64,000 nt of DNA. It comes from Apis mellifera (Eukaryota; Arthropoda; Insecta; Hymenoptera; Apidae). The stretch lies in the NCBI RefSeq assembly GCF_003254395.2, contig NC_037640.1, positions 5,066,289 to 5,130,288 on the forward strand. The letters are read 5' to 3'. Below are positions 14,133-25,500 of this stretch, piece after piece. The position numbers were made by a program, and so were the translations under genes. How positions within the stretch are numbered: the stretch's first letter is position 1; each line of letters opens with the position of its first letter. The notes below the pieces were generated by a model. That model worked only from the letters and a program-made list of their open reading frames with translations, was not told the origin of the DNA and did no database searches.

Positions 14133-15544
14133 ACTCGTGCAACGCGTTATCTGACCAAACTCGGGCGTTGTAAATCACGCGTTTATCTCGCTCGAGATCG
14201 AATCGGTGATAGACTTAATGCATCTTCGGGACTGGATAACGGTGGCTCAACATTTCTCCGAATCTTAGCGCGAATCTGAGATTAATTGCGGATTAATTCT
14301 CATGGTGATACGGGTACGAAATCGAAAGGTTTTTATCGATCAGACGTCGTTTTATTTGTACAGTTGTTTTCGATCTCGATAAGGTTATTTATATTTTCAC
14401 GAAGCTCGATAAGAAATATAATTTTAACTCGAATCTAAAAATTCTCTCGGTCTCTTTGAGGATGGATTTAAGAAGTCTTCCTCCTCATTGAATTTTGAAA
14501 ATAATTTCTATAACGAATAGATATTATGGATGAAAGTTATTAACTATAGTTTATAATTTTAATAATATTTGATGTAGATTGATAGAGTAATTTGTTTCAC
14601 TTGTTAGGATTTTTCTGGTATAATCTATCGAAAATAATAATATATAATTAATTTTAATCGTGGTACAACGGATGTTAAAAATTAATAAATATTACATACA
14701 TTTGCCTGATTCAGAAAACAAGAATCTTGAAAAATATATATATTGCAAAAATATTGGAAAAATGTGAAATACCAGTTAAGATATAATAAATGTACGAACA
14801 ATTAATAGAAAATTATTATTTTCTAATGGCACGTTTGATTAATCGAGTGAACGTGATAAGTTATACAAATTAGCAATCAGTCTACGTCTGTAGACATTTT
14901 TTTCCAATCTCTCGTGTTACGATAATTACATCTTGTTGGTGTTTCTACCTTCAACTTCAAGGTATTTCATTTAAACAGAAAATGCCTAATCACTTAACCA
15001 GCTTGATTAATCTACTCGAAATGTTAAATTAATCAAAAAGATATTCATATATCCACTTAATAATCTTTCTGTCCTTTCTTCAATGAAAACAGTCACGGAT
15101 CTTTATTTTTCTCAGAAGGATAATCCTTTTAATCAAAAATTCTATCTATAAATTCATTTGTCTATCACAGGTATATATAATCTATAATTTATAATAGATA
15201 AATCTATTATGATTTTTTTTTCTCGAAAATAAAACGAATATTAAAATTCCAGATTCTTACGATTCATTTGGCGGATATTGCTCGAAGCATGATAAGCGAA
15301 GAGAAGATATTTCGATCACCATTTTTTTTATTTAACGCGGCAAGTCGAAGGAACATGAATGCCTCGTGTCAAAAGGTGAAGGCGAACGAAATGGATTTTC
15401 CGTTTTTATGACGTTGTGAGAAAACGATCTTTCAGTTGATTATTGTACCGAAGTCAATTGACCTTACTTCGCCACTACCTATCACTTTACTCGAGGTTCG
15501 AGGTGATCACACTTTATTCTCATATCGATAATGCATATATATTG

Positions 15545-15547
<3 letters not shown>

Positions 15548-15596
<49 letters not shown>
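15548..15596. repeat. (TA)24 microsatellite
   Basis: An uninterrupted AT/TA run of about 49 bases. Confidence 0.97.
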
Positions 15597-15597
<1 letters not shown>

Positions 15598-16870
15598 TTA
15601 ATAATTACTCTGTTTACGCGATTGTATCTTTCAGGGTCGAAAAATCGCGATTAGAAAAACAATTGCCTATTTATGTTTGATATTTATTCATGCCTTCGTT
15701 GGAGAATCGAGTCTCGTAAGGATAGACATCTGGATAGACAACATTAATTGACGATTAATAATCGAGTCAGGTATTAAATTGCTTTTTTTTTTAGCAGATA
15801 TTATATCCATTGATAGTATATCCTTTTAACGATTTTTATCAATACTTCTTTGTCCATTTGTTCGATTATTATTATTTTTATTAAAAAATTGTTAATTTAT
15901 TTATACATTAATTATATAATTTCAATTGAAACTTTTTTTATTAATTATAACGATTCCGTTAAAGTATAATGGCATTTAAATAAGTGAATTAATAAATTTA
16001 TGATTTCAAAGTTCCAGATAAAAAAAGGTGCAAAAAGAATTTAATCGAATGCTAATGAAATGCAAGCAGAATAATAATTTTTTGCATCAAATACGTCACT
16101 ATACGTCTAACAGCGGCTCGACTCTACTTGAATACTTCTCAGATTGCAAAAATTTCTCTCTTCACCTTATCGTGCATCATCTTTTTCAAGTTCATCTTTC
16201 CCTCTTGTTTTTACTTTATAAAAGTATCAACTGCATTCTTCCTTTTAAGGATTTTTTTAAAAAAAAGTCGGTCAGAAATAGCCCTTGTCCCTTTTCGTCA
16301 CGAAATCTTCAATTAAGCCTATAAATCTCGTGGTTGCGAGATCAAATTGGACGTCGGTTCACCGACCTGCGAAGCCCAACAAAGGATTCACGAGAAAGTT
16401 TTCACTCATGACAGCAGATAACATAGCGTGACAAAGTACTTGCAGCTTTTCTGCAACACCTGATACGTCGCAATTACCCATGTCATCCTTAATTGGGTTA
16501 CGCCCGTTACAAACGATTGTCATCGTTTTTCACGTCGCTCCTTTTCATCCCATCTCACGTTACACGACTGATAAACGTAAAACAAAATAATTGTAATTTA
16601 CAAACCATATCGGATATTTTCATTTTCACGTATCTTCTTTAATTCTTCACTTCTTTTCTTCTTTTCTTTTATTCGTATTTTATTCATCTTGATTTGATCA
16701 ATGGGCTTACTTGAAATCGTTTTAATGATCTGTAGAATGTTATGGAACAATAGATTAATCTTCTATGAAATGTATATGTAATGATAGAATATTTATATCA
16801 CTGTAGAATGCAATTTTTTTTTTAATAATGAATCGTAACTTTCTCAATAACTTGTACATATGGTATGAGG

Positions 16871-16919
16871 ATTATATAATTTATAATTGTATCGTTTTTA
16901 TAATTATAAATTATATAAT
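16871..16919. repeat. perfect AT-only inverted repeat, 18-bp arms
   Basis: The arms ATTATATAATTTATAATT (16871-16888) and AATTATAAATTATATAAT (16902-16919) are exact reverse complements around a 13-nt loop. It could extrude as a cruciform or be a MITE remnant. I see no flanking target duplication and no TIR of a known family. Confidence 0.8.
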
Positions 16920-18943
16920 GAATGATGCGAGTTACATACTCGATTACATACATGATTATATTTTTCCATACATAAAATTAATTTGTCATTTCTAAACATT
17001 CTTATGCAATCTTTCTTTTTTTTAATTTTTTTCTTTTCTTCTTTTTAGGCGTGCAATAAAATGAAGGACAAATAAGAAGAAAGAAAGAAAGTAAGGTGTA
17101 TTTCGTTGGAAAGTAGTTGCACCAGGAATGCGAGCTGGAATGATTTACGATTCTTTGCAAGTCATAAAAACATCAGCTATAAGGGATGGAAAGTTTTTTG
17201 CGAAGATTTGAAAGAAAATTTACGATGTGCTCTCAGGTTTCGATATAGTGGAACAGTACCTTTAATTACGAGGTAAAATGATCGGTCTTGATAGTTGACG
17301 CGAATCTTTAATATATCGATGGCGATAAATTAGTAAAATATCGATCGACTATAATTTCTTTCAACCTGTATAGGCTTCGTTTCGAAATGAAATTTGTATC
17401 CTTGTGGAAAAGAATTCGATATCTTAATAACTCGTAACACTTGAGAAATTATTAGGTATTTTGATACGGATAATTACTGGTTAGTAAATTAGTCTCGTAG
17501 AATTTAGTGCTGTTTTTATCTAAAGGCTTTAATTTCAGGTTTCTCCGTAAAAATAAAATATACAAAATCTATTTACTCGTTTCGTGTAAATAAGTGAGTG
17601 ACCTCGAGACAATTTGTACGAAATTTCATTTTAATTGTGCTGATTAATTACACGTACGATTCCGAAGAATTAATTTCTATAATGATTGTCCAAATTTGGT
17701 GAATATGAGAAAAAGTATTTTTAAAATTGAATTAAGCGAAATAATATTTGACTGTTAATTAATTACGATCTCTTAAATTGTTCGTTAATTTAATTTTTCA
17801 CGTTTCTTTTTTATTATACTTATAATAATTTTGAATTGTTACTTTGTTACGATAGATAAATTCATAATTAACAATTTTAGCGATAAGATCGTAATTTATA
17901 TCGATAATACCAAGCTTGAAGAGCGTTAAATATTATTAATACTTAATAATAAATATCTATTTTTCAGATTGAATGAAGTTACATTTGGTCTTACGGATCG
18001 CAGAATCTATAAATGATCTGTCTACGTTAAATTATCAAAAAAACTATATAATTTTCGATTAATTGAGGGGTATTTCTTTTGGGAAAGAAATAGTCGATCA
18101 CAGCATGCAATTTGTAACTGATTCAAAGTACTCGATATTGATGAACAAATTATGATTAACGTCGTGAAAAAAGAGATAGGTAATACTGAAATTATAAATT
18201 CCTTTTTATTTGTAATTTATATTATTTTTTTATGATAAAAAAGTTGAAATATGTAGTTTATTAAATATTATGCAAATCATTTCAATGTATCTAAATCTCA
18301 AAGATTAATCTCTTATAATTTGATACTCTCTAACATTAAAATTAAAAGTCTATTATTTCCTCTTCAAAAGATTTTCAAATCTAACTGGATCATTTAGATC
18401 ATTTATTATATTCCAAGCTAAGAACATAAAAAAATTACTAAAATCTAAGAAATTGAACAATGTTGAAAATTTTTGTTATTGATACAAAAGGATTAAATCA
18501 TTTTATCCTCATATTTCCAACTTTTTTCTCTATACATTAATTCATCCATTTCTTCAAAACATTATTTCTTCATCAACTTTAAATTCTTCAACTTAACACT
18601 GTTCTCTCATAACGAACTTGTTTATTAATTTAAATTATGTATAGCACAGGAATTAATTAACTACATTTGCTCGGTATTTTTTTTATAATTAACGTAATCA
18701 AAGCGTTTCTTCTTTAAATACCGGTAACGAATGTGTTTTAATCCTCTTAAGAATAATATTTAATACACGTATGTTGCGCGTATCGATCCAAAAAAAGAAG
18801 ACAATCGTAAAAGCAGTGGAAGTAGACTGTTCGGTCGATCGTAATCGGTTTTTTCAGTCGTATATCAGCGGCAAGATTGGTTTCAGAAAATAACTCGGAC
18901 TCGAGTTATTCTCGACTCGAAGGCCGCGTGCCCGTTCCGCGTG

Positions 18944-18961
18944 GCACAATTGCACAATTGC
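18944..18961. promoter_or_regulatory. tandem GCACAATT motif (C/EBP-like)
   Basis: Two direct copies of GCACAATT followed by GC, with TTGCACAAT inside, which resembles the C/EBP half-site pair. A third related string, TTGTGCAATTG, lies near 19110. All are in a GC-richer block at about 18.8-19.15 kb. Confidence 0.3.
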
Positions 18962-20121
18962 GAATCTGTCCGATATCTATCAGCTGACGGGCATCCCCCT
19001 TTCATCCCCGTCCACTTGTTTTTCCCGTGGATATCGTCGCTTCACGGCAGTTCGCTTTTTTTTTTTTTCGCAACGACTCGTTAGGATCTAACGATGCCGC
19101 TCCGTGTTGCTTGTGCAATTGATTGGCAACAGGTTCTGCGCTGAAGGAGATTCCTTCGTTGATTCGGTGTTATTAAAATCGAAAGGAGAAAGGATCGATA
19201 CGTATCAATTGATCGTACTTGTATATTATTAGAATTGGATAAGATTTTTTTTTCTTTTTTAAAGTGTGAATAAATGAATATTTCGTTAAAATTGTTGCGG
19301 ATAAAATTAGAACATGTAGATATTCTTAAGCGGATTTATATTTTAGAAAATATATTGAGGATGAAAAAAAATAGGAAAAAATATTTCATGTTTCATCTGA
19401 ATCTTATTTGCAATTTAAATATTGTAATACGTTTCTATTGAAAATTTATGTGACTCGATTAATTTAAGGATTGAACGGAATTATTTTAGCTGTTTATGTA
19501 GAATGTGAATATTTTATGATACACGTGAAATTTTATTTTATTTTTAATTGCAAATAAGTAGTAATATATTTAAAATAATTTTTTCTATTAAAATTTCGTG
19601 TTTCAGGTACAGAATTTTAAATTTAAAAATATTTCAAAATGAAATTTAACTAATAATCGACGTTTTTATCAATTCAAATTAGTGTCTCTGATATTATCAT
19701 AATTGAAGCGTGCTGCCATCTTGCAGGATGATCATGCACCAAACTTACAATATCTGCTGTCTTTTTATCATCTCATATCACTAAATATTCAAAACCTACA
19801 ATTAAATTTAATATTTTGCTCATATATCTTTCAACAACTATTTCTCTTTTACATAATATAGAAAGCTATTTACTTATTCTCCATTCATTTTTCAATATTT
19901 TCACATATTTACATTGAATAATATAAAAACTATAGACACAGGCATAAAAATGATAGAAATATTTATAAATATAAAAATTGTAGAAGCATAAATTTATAAT
20001 AATGCATTAATATTAAATCTAATAATAATGCAAAATATTAAATCTAAGAGATCAGCAATTTAAAATTAATTTTCTTTTTCAGTTAAAAGTTTAAAAAATG
20101 AACAATAAGAAAAGTACTCAC

Positions 20122-20160
20122 CTTCTTACGATGCGGACAGCAAGAAGATCCATTGCCCAT
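20122..20160 (-). CDS. candidate first coding exon of a myristoylated/palmitoylated protein
   Basis: On the minus strand a start in good context (gaaccATGGG) is followed by 13 codons, MGNGSSCCPHRKK, and then a near-consensus donor AAGAAG|gtgagt, ending in phase 0. Gly2 with Ser6 fits the N-myristoylation signal, Cys7-Cys8 fits a palmitoylation site, and the trailing RKK adds a basic membrane-binding patch. This is the usual layout of a dually acylated membrane-tethered signalling protein. Cyclin-Y proteins start similarly (MGNTTSCC in human), and some Src-family kinases, G-alpha subunits and adaptors are comparable, but I cannot assign a family from 13 residues. The rest of the gene would run left; no further exon was recognised in 1-20 kb, which would imply a first intron of roughly 20 kb or more. 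A short upstream ORF (MLKCYELV) precedes the start. Confidence 0.45.
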
Positions 20161-21420
20161 GGTTCGATCCTTCAAACAGCGAAAGAATCAACCTTCACAC
20201 TAATTCATAACACTTCAACATAATTCTAAAATTTTCTTTGCACAATCATCAATTTTCTTTCTTTCTTCATGGCTGTTGAGAAAATTGCAGGTTTATTATC
20301 GCGTTGGTATTCGAGCCAACCATTTTATCAATAGTCGCTTTTGTTAACAATCTTCTGAATCTCGAGATCACCTTCTCGTAAGTTTTATATCTGATCTGAC
20401 GAAAAAGGTAATCAAAGAATATATCATACAATTTTCCTCTTGCAAACTTATTTCTTCATTTCTCATTTTCTTTTATAGGTTTCTTTAAATTTTCCTCATA
20501 CTGATGATCAATAGGATCAACGTGAAGTCTTGAGTAGATGAAGTAAAGAAACGAGCGGAGAAAAGAGCAGTGGCAAGTGGCAGTACGGTGAAATGACCGC
20601 AAGAAATCGAAGAAGCCTTAGTAATTCAGAGAAATGGATGAGCTGACAGTAATGTTCCGATAATATGGATTACTGTGTCAACTGTGCAGCTCGTGGAAGT
20701 ATAGAGTTTCGTCGCGCAACATCTTCCTGGATGTGAAATTAATTAACCGTCGAACAGTCAAATATCCGAAGAAAGCAATTCGATAAAGTCAGTGATTCCT
20801 TCGCTCGAGATCGACGATTCCTCCCTTCAGGAAGATCAATTAGAACTCCAGAAACGGAGAAGTTCGTTTCGAATCGAATTGGTCACCGTTTAACTTTTGT
20901 TTTTTCGATTTTTTTTCTTTTGTTTCCGCTCGCTTTTTTGAAATTCGTGCGCGGAACAGATCGGTTGTTAGGAATCGAGCGATAAGACTTCTCGTTTTGA
21001 CCTCTCGATGCGGGAATATGGAAGCGCTAATGAGTGTCAAGAGGTTGGCCAAGTCGAAAATAGAATCTGACGTGCTCCGTAAGAATTTTTTTTAATATCG
21101 TCTCGACGGATCGTCAACGACGTTGCGATCCGAGCCATTTCGATCGTTTCAATCGTTCCACTTTGCTATAAAGTTTTTAACGATAAGATAAGTTCACAAG
21201 AATAGAAGATAATTTCACGATCACTTAGATTTCGATAATATAAAAAAAAAAAAAAAATTAACGATATTAATGTATTAGAATTAGAAAGAAAGAGGAGATC
21301 GATTTGACTGTAAAACTTTTTATTACGATCTTCTTTCGAAATTGGAGCTATTTGCAAGTGAATACAATTCTGTTTAGTATTGAGAAAATATGCGTATGAA
21401 GATTCGAGTATTTAGTATAT
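20161..21420. other. flank upstream (minus strand) of the 20.1-kb candidate exon
   Basis: Moderate GC content, mixed with AT-rich parts. It could hold the 5' UTR and promoter of the candidate exon. A possible acceptor (gctgtttgaag) lies ten bases before its ATG. No TATA or other core element stands out. Confidence 0.35.
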
Positions 21421-21690
21421 TTAACCCTCGGATGGCAGACCATAGACGGCGATGACTAAGTCATTTCTAGCCGCCTCCTACATTTATCATTTACTTTATT
21501 AAATTATGCATATTCGAAGAAAATTATAGAATCATTTAAAAGTTACATATGCGAAAACAATTACAAAAATACGAGATATACATATAGAATATCGATAATC
21601 TAATTTTTAATATAATTCTATTTCCAAGATGGATTTTTCTTTTTCATTCAAAGCTCTCTTCTTGAACGATCTAATTCAACCGAGGGTTAA
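21421..21690. mobile_element. piggyBac-like miniature element (MITE), TTAA-flanked
   Basis: A 262-bp interior (21425-21686) begins CCCTCGG and ends CCGAGGG, an inverted pair, and is bounded on both sides by TTAA. piggyBac-family transposons use TTAA target duplications and have termini that start CCC. No transposase frame is present, so this would be a non-autonomous remnant. The inverted repeat seen is only seven perfect bases, so other explanations remain. The left end also contains GATGACTAAGTCAT, an imperfect palindrome. Confidence 0.45.
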
Positions 21691-24600
21691 TTATCACGTA
21701 ATTCGAACGGAAAGAAATATAATTTCATATTATACGTACATCTGTACCGAATGATTGCTCGACGTTTATGTATGTACGCGTTTCGCAGCGAAAGGATTAA
21801 AAAAATCGACGTGGCTCGATCGCGAGAGAGAAAGACTTGATCACCGGTTCGGCGTGTTTCAAAAACTGCCATCGAATTTCGAGGAAAGTAACCGGGGTCC
21901 GCTCGCACGTGTTTACGCGTGCGCCAGCACACGGTACCAATATCCACGCGAGTCACCGCTTTATTTTCCACCGTTACATCACTGTCGTCAGCGTTTCACT
22001 GCCGCTTCACGATAGTGCGCGCAGTTTATCGAGCCTCGAGAAAACAATGATCCATCGTGTCCATCGTGATTTGCCTTTCCGGTACCGTTCCTCTTCGTCA
22101 ACCGTAACGTTCCCCACCTTCATGCTTCGATTTTCTTCCTTTCTTCAATTTTAAAATAATATATTCTGGAATATAAATCCAGGATGGATTTTAAATTTCA
22201 ATCAACAAAACGCGTCGAGTTGCTCTTTTTCGGAATTTATCTTAAGCGATTAATCGATCAAGATGGAATTCCTTCTTTCAGAATTTGTAAAAAACGATAA
22301 CACACTTTTAGAATTTGTAGAAACGATAACACGCTTTGTGAAAGTGAACATTTTAAACGCACGAGGAATTTTCAATTTTTTCATTAATAAGTCACGTCGA
22401 ATCGGTCTTCAGGAATTTAACTGGGACGATTAAATCGACGAATAGGAAATTCTTAGAGGTATTCGATAATTAAACGAAGAATTTCGCGCTCTTGAAATGC
22501 CAAAGTATGCAAGAACGAACGCGAGGATCGCGAGGCACTCGACACATAACTAGCAAACTCCGTGCACTTCATTCTTGCGCAGCACGTGTTGATCGTAAAC
22601 AGTGACTTGCGTCAGCATACGCGTCCCGCGGAAACTTGTTTTGTCAATGGGCTGATGGATCGCGTGAAAACTAATGTCGTCGAAGCTAAGGACGGACGAG
22701 GAATAATCTGAACAATCAATAAACAAACCGAGTCACGTTTCCACGAATTAGACCGAATAGTCGAGACAAAGAAATCTACGTCTTTACCTATTTTTCCAGC
22801 CACTTTTCGCTATTATCCCACGATATGGACGAATGTCGTGATAAATTTTCATGCGACACTGTGACATAATGAATCTCATCTTCGTACTGAAGAGACTGAA
22901 TTTCACTCGAGCTCACGAATCGCTGACATCATTCCGTTCGTATTGCGTTTTTATCATTTGAATATTATATACACTTTATCACACAACGTTTGAAAATGTT
23001 ATGTTCGATTATTTATTTATTTAGTCTCACCATTTTGATTATATCACAATATCTATTACTGTATTCACTGTATTACTCGTTATTCTCGTAATTTTCGCCA
23101 TATTTTGGAAATATTACAATCAACTGGCACTCGTCTCCTTGACTGGAAGGAATAAAACGACTAACTGGCCGCTCGTTATCGCGTTGGCGCACTTAACAAG
23201 CAGTCGATAATATTTTCCATACGATATTCGTTTCTATAGTTAGCAACGGGCGAGTAGATTTTGATGAAAGTGTAAGATTAAAGCTATGTAACACGCAATG
23301 TGATGGCTGCTCGAGGCTTAAAGACCGGCGAACACGTAATCGAAAGAGAGGCAGAAGAAGACTGAAGAAAAAGGCGAGTTCGGGACTCACCTTTTTCGCG
23401 CGTCGTGAGCGTAGTTTCTTATCGTGTGCTGCCTGTAAACATTGCTTACATCATCGTGATTGTCGATGTTGTCGTCTGTACGCGGGCCACGTTGATTTCG
23501 AACTGGTACCACAGGGCCAACCAGTATTGTGTGCGAACCTGGCTTCCGGTTTCGGTCATGACACGTCGCAATTTCGAAACGGTACTCTTTTCAAAAAGAA
23601 GAGAATCGTTAGAGTAAGAAAAACGTGATCACAGAACTGAAATTTTAAGCTTGAATCGAGATTTCTGTTATTTCCTGTTCTAGGTGGGAGTTGGAGTTGG
23701 TTAAAGTCTTTAAATGTTTGATGTGGAATGGAAATAATTTTTGTATTAAATTATTTTATATAATTTCTTGAAAATTCAGTAAAAAATCATTCAGAACTCT
23801 CTGAAATCCAAGTAGCAGGTATTTTTTTTTAAATTATTTCATACTGAACATTAATTGTTTTTATATTTTTATAATTAGTATAGTAACTTCTTTGTACTTA
23901 AAAAGAATAAATATATTTTATATGTAAATATAGATATAGAATAATTTAGATAGTATAACTTCAATTATTTAATTAAAATTGATTTCATTTTTTTGTTTTT
24001 ATTATTTATCATTTAAATATGCCTAATTTAAAAAAATGATTTGAATTTTCTTGTATGTACAACATAAATCAAATATTAAATCATTTTTAATTTCAGGTAT
24101 TATATGCATATGGAAATTTATCTTAAACTATTGGTTCAAAGATCTTATGTTAAGTTGAGTATTTACTCTTTTCATTGGTGATCATTTTCAATCAATTGAT
24201 TAGACAATGTACAAATTCGAAGATTGAAAAGAAACTATGTTGTTCAATTTACAGAGAGAAAAAGATCAGAAGACTGCCCACGTGTAATCTAAGATTCGCT
24301 TCCCTTTATCATTAATCAGCATTTTCATTAGAACTTATTATTTCGGCTATGATCCGTAATTCCTTAACAATGTAACTTATGGCATCCGACAGACTGATTA
24401 GAATCTCCCTGTCTGTAATTTCTCCATAAGGCAGCTGCCATTTATCTCAACTGCCAATAACGACAATTACTCGCCATTTGCAAAATCTTTGGTTGTTTGC
24501 TTTTGAGATTCTTCATCAAGAAAAAATTCTTGAATGACTGGTGCAAGGTCCAAGAAAAATGAACTTTGATTTCGATATAAGTTTTAAACTTGATGATTCA

Positions 24601-25500
24601 TTGTTTTTTTATTTTTGATTTTTTGTCTAATATTCTTTTAATGAATTTTTTTCTATTATGTGTTTTAATAGAAAAATGAGAATGGAATAAATTATAGCCA
24701 GTAATGAATAAATTTCATGAATTAATACACATAAAAATTTATATATGTATATAAAAGATATATTGTATGTAAAAAATCAATTGATATGATAATAAAAGCA
24801 CTAAGCAATAACTTAATTTTTTTTCTTAATTTAAAATAATATTTTAATTATATTTTAATAAAATAATATTTAAAATATATTGTAATATCTGTATAAATAT
24901 CTATATAAATAATATAAATAATCTATAATAATAATATATAAATAATCTATATAAATATCTATATAAATAATATAATGCATATATAATGTTTGAAATAATA
25001 TATTTATAAAAAGGATGGAGTTTTGTATGATGAATAATAAAAATAATAACTTATGTTATTAATAAATAAATGCAATAAAATCAAAGTAAATCTTTTAAAG
25101 TGATTATTAAATATTAATTAAATATTTCAGTTAGATTTTGAAGAAAGGAAATTAAAACTATTTTAAATTGATTAATCAATATTGTAGATCATTATCAGTA
25201 TTCAAATAAATATTCAATAAAATGAATATATTACTTTTTTAAAAAAAGAAAGAAACGTTATATTTTTTAAATCAATGCTTTTTAAAATATAATAATTGAT
25301 ATTCTTTTATATTTCATAAGTATGGTTAAGTGCAAAGGTTAAATAAAAGAAGAAATAACAACGATTTATCAAAACATGTATAACGATTTATTGAGGAGCT
25401 ATTCAAGCATGTTAAATTTCATGAAATGCAGGTACCTACCTATCTACTCACTAGCGTTACATTAGACGCGCATTTTACTCGCAAAACTGTACGATCTATT
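21691..25500. other. mixed DNA, no gene recognised
   Basis: 21.7-23.6 kb is GC-richer with several short frames and no domains; the rest is AT-rich. A degenerate AT minisatellite built on ctatataaata occurs near 24.89-24.98 kb. Confidence 0.5.
22281..22340. repeat. short tandem duplication, 30-bp unit
   Basis: Two adjacent copies each start with gaatttgta and contain aaacgataacac followed by ctttt or ctttg. They differ by about five changes. The location is intergenic or intronic and no function is suggested. Confidence 0.75.

Larger units (their letters stand above)
10701..20121. other. AT-rich DNA, no exon recognised; possibly a long first intron
   Basis: It includes poly(A) near 12.98-13.01 kb, long TA runs, the AT-only hairpin at 16871 and the GC-richer block at 18.8-19.15 kb. 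Patches at about 13.1-13.6 and 13.8-14.28 kb are less AT-rich but stop-ridden. If the 20.1-kb minus-strand exon is real, this stretch would be in its first intron. Confidence 0.55.

Noticed and set aside
13936..14279. Open frames on both strands with (Tyr-Ile)n
   Set aside because: They are translations of the TA microsatellite.
20161..20170. GGTTCGATCC, like a tRNA B box
   Set aside because: No matching A box, acceptor stem or anticodon arm at the right spacing.
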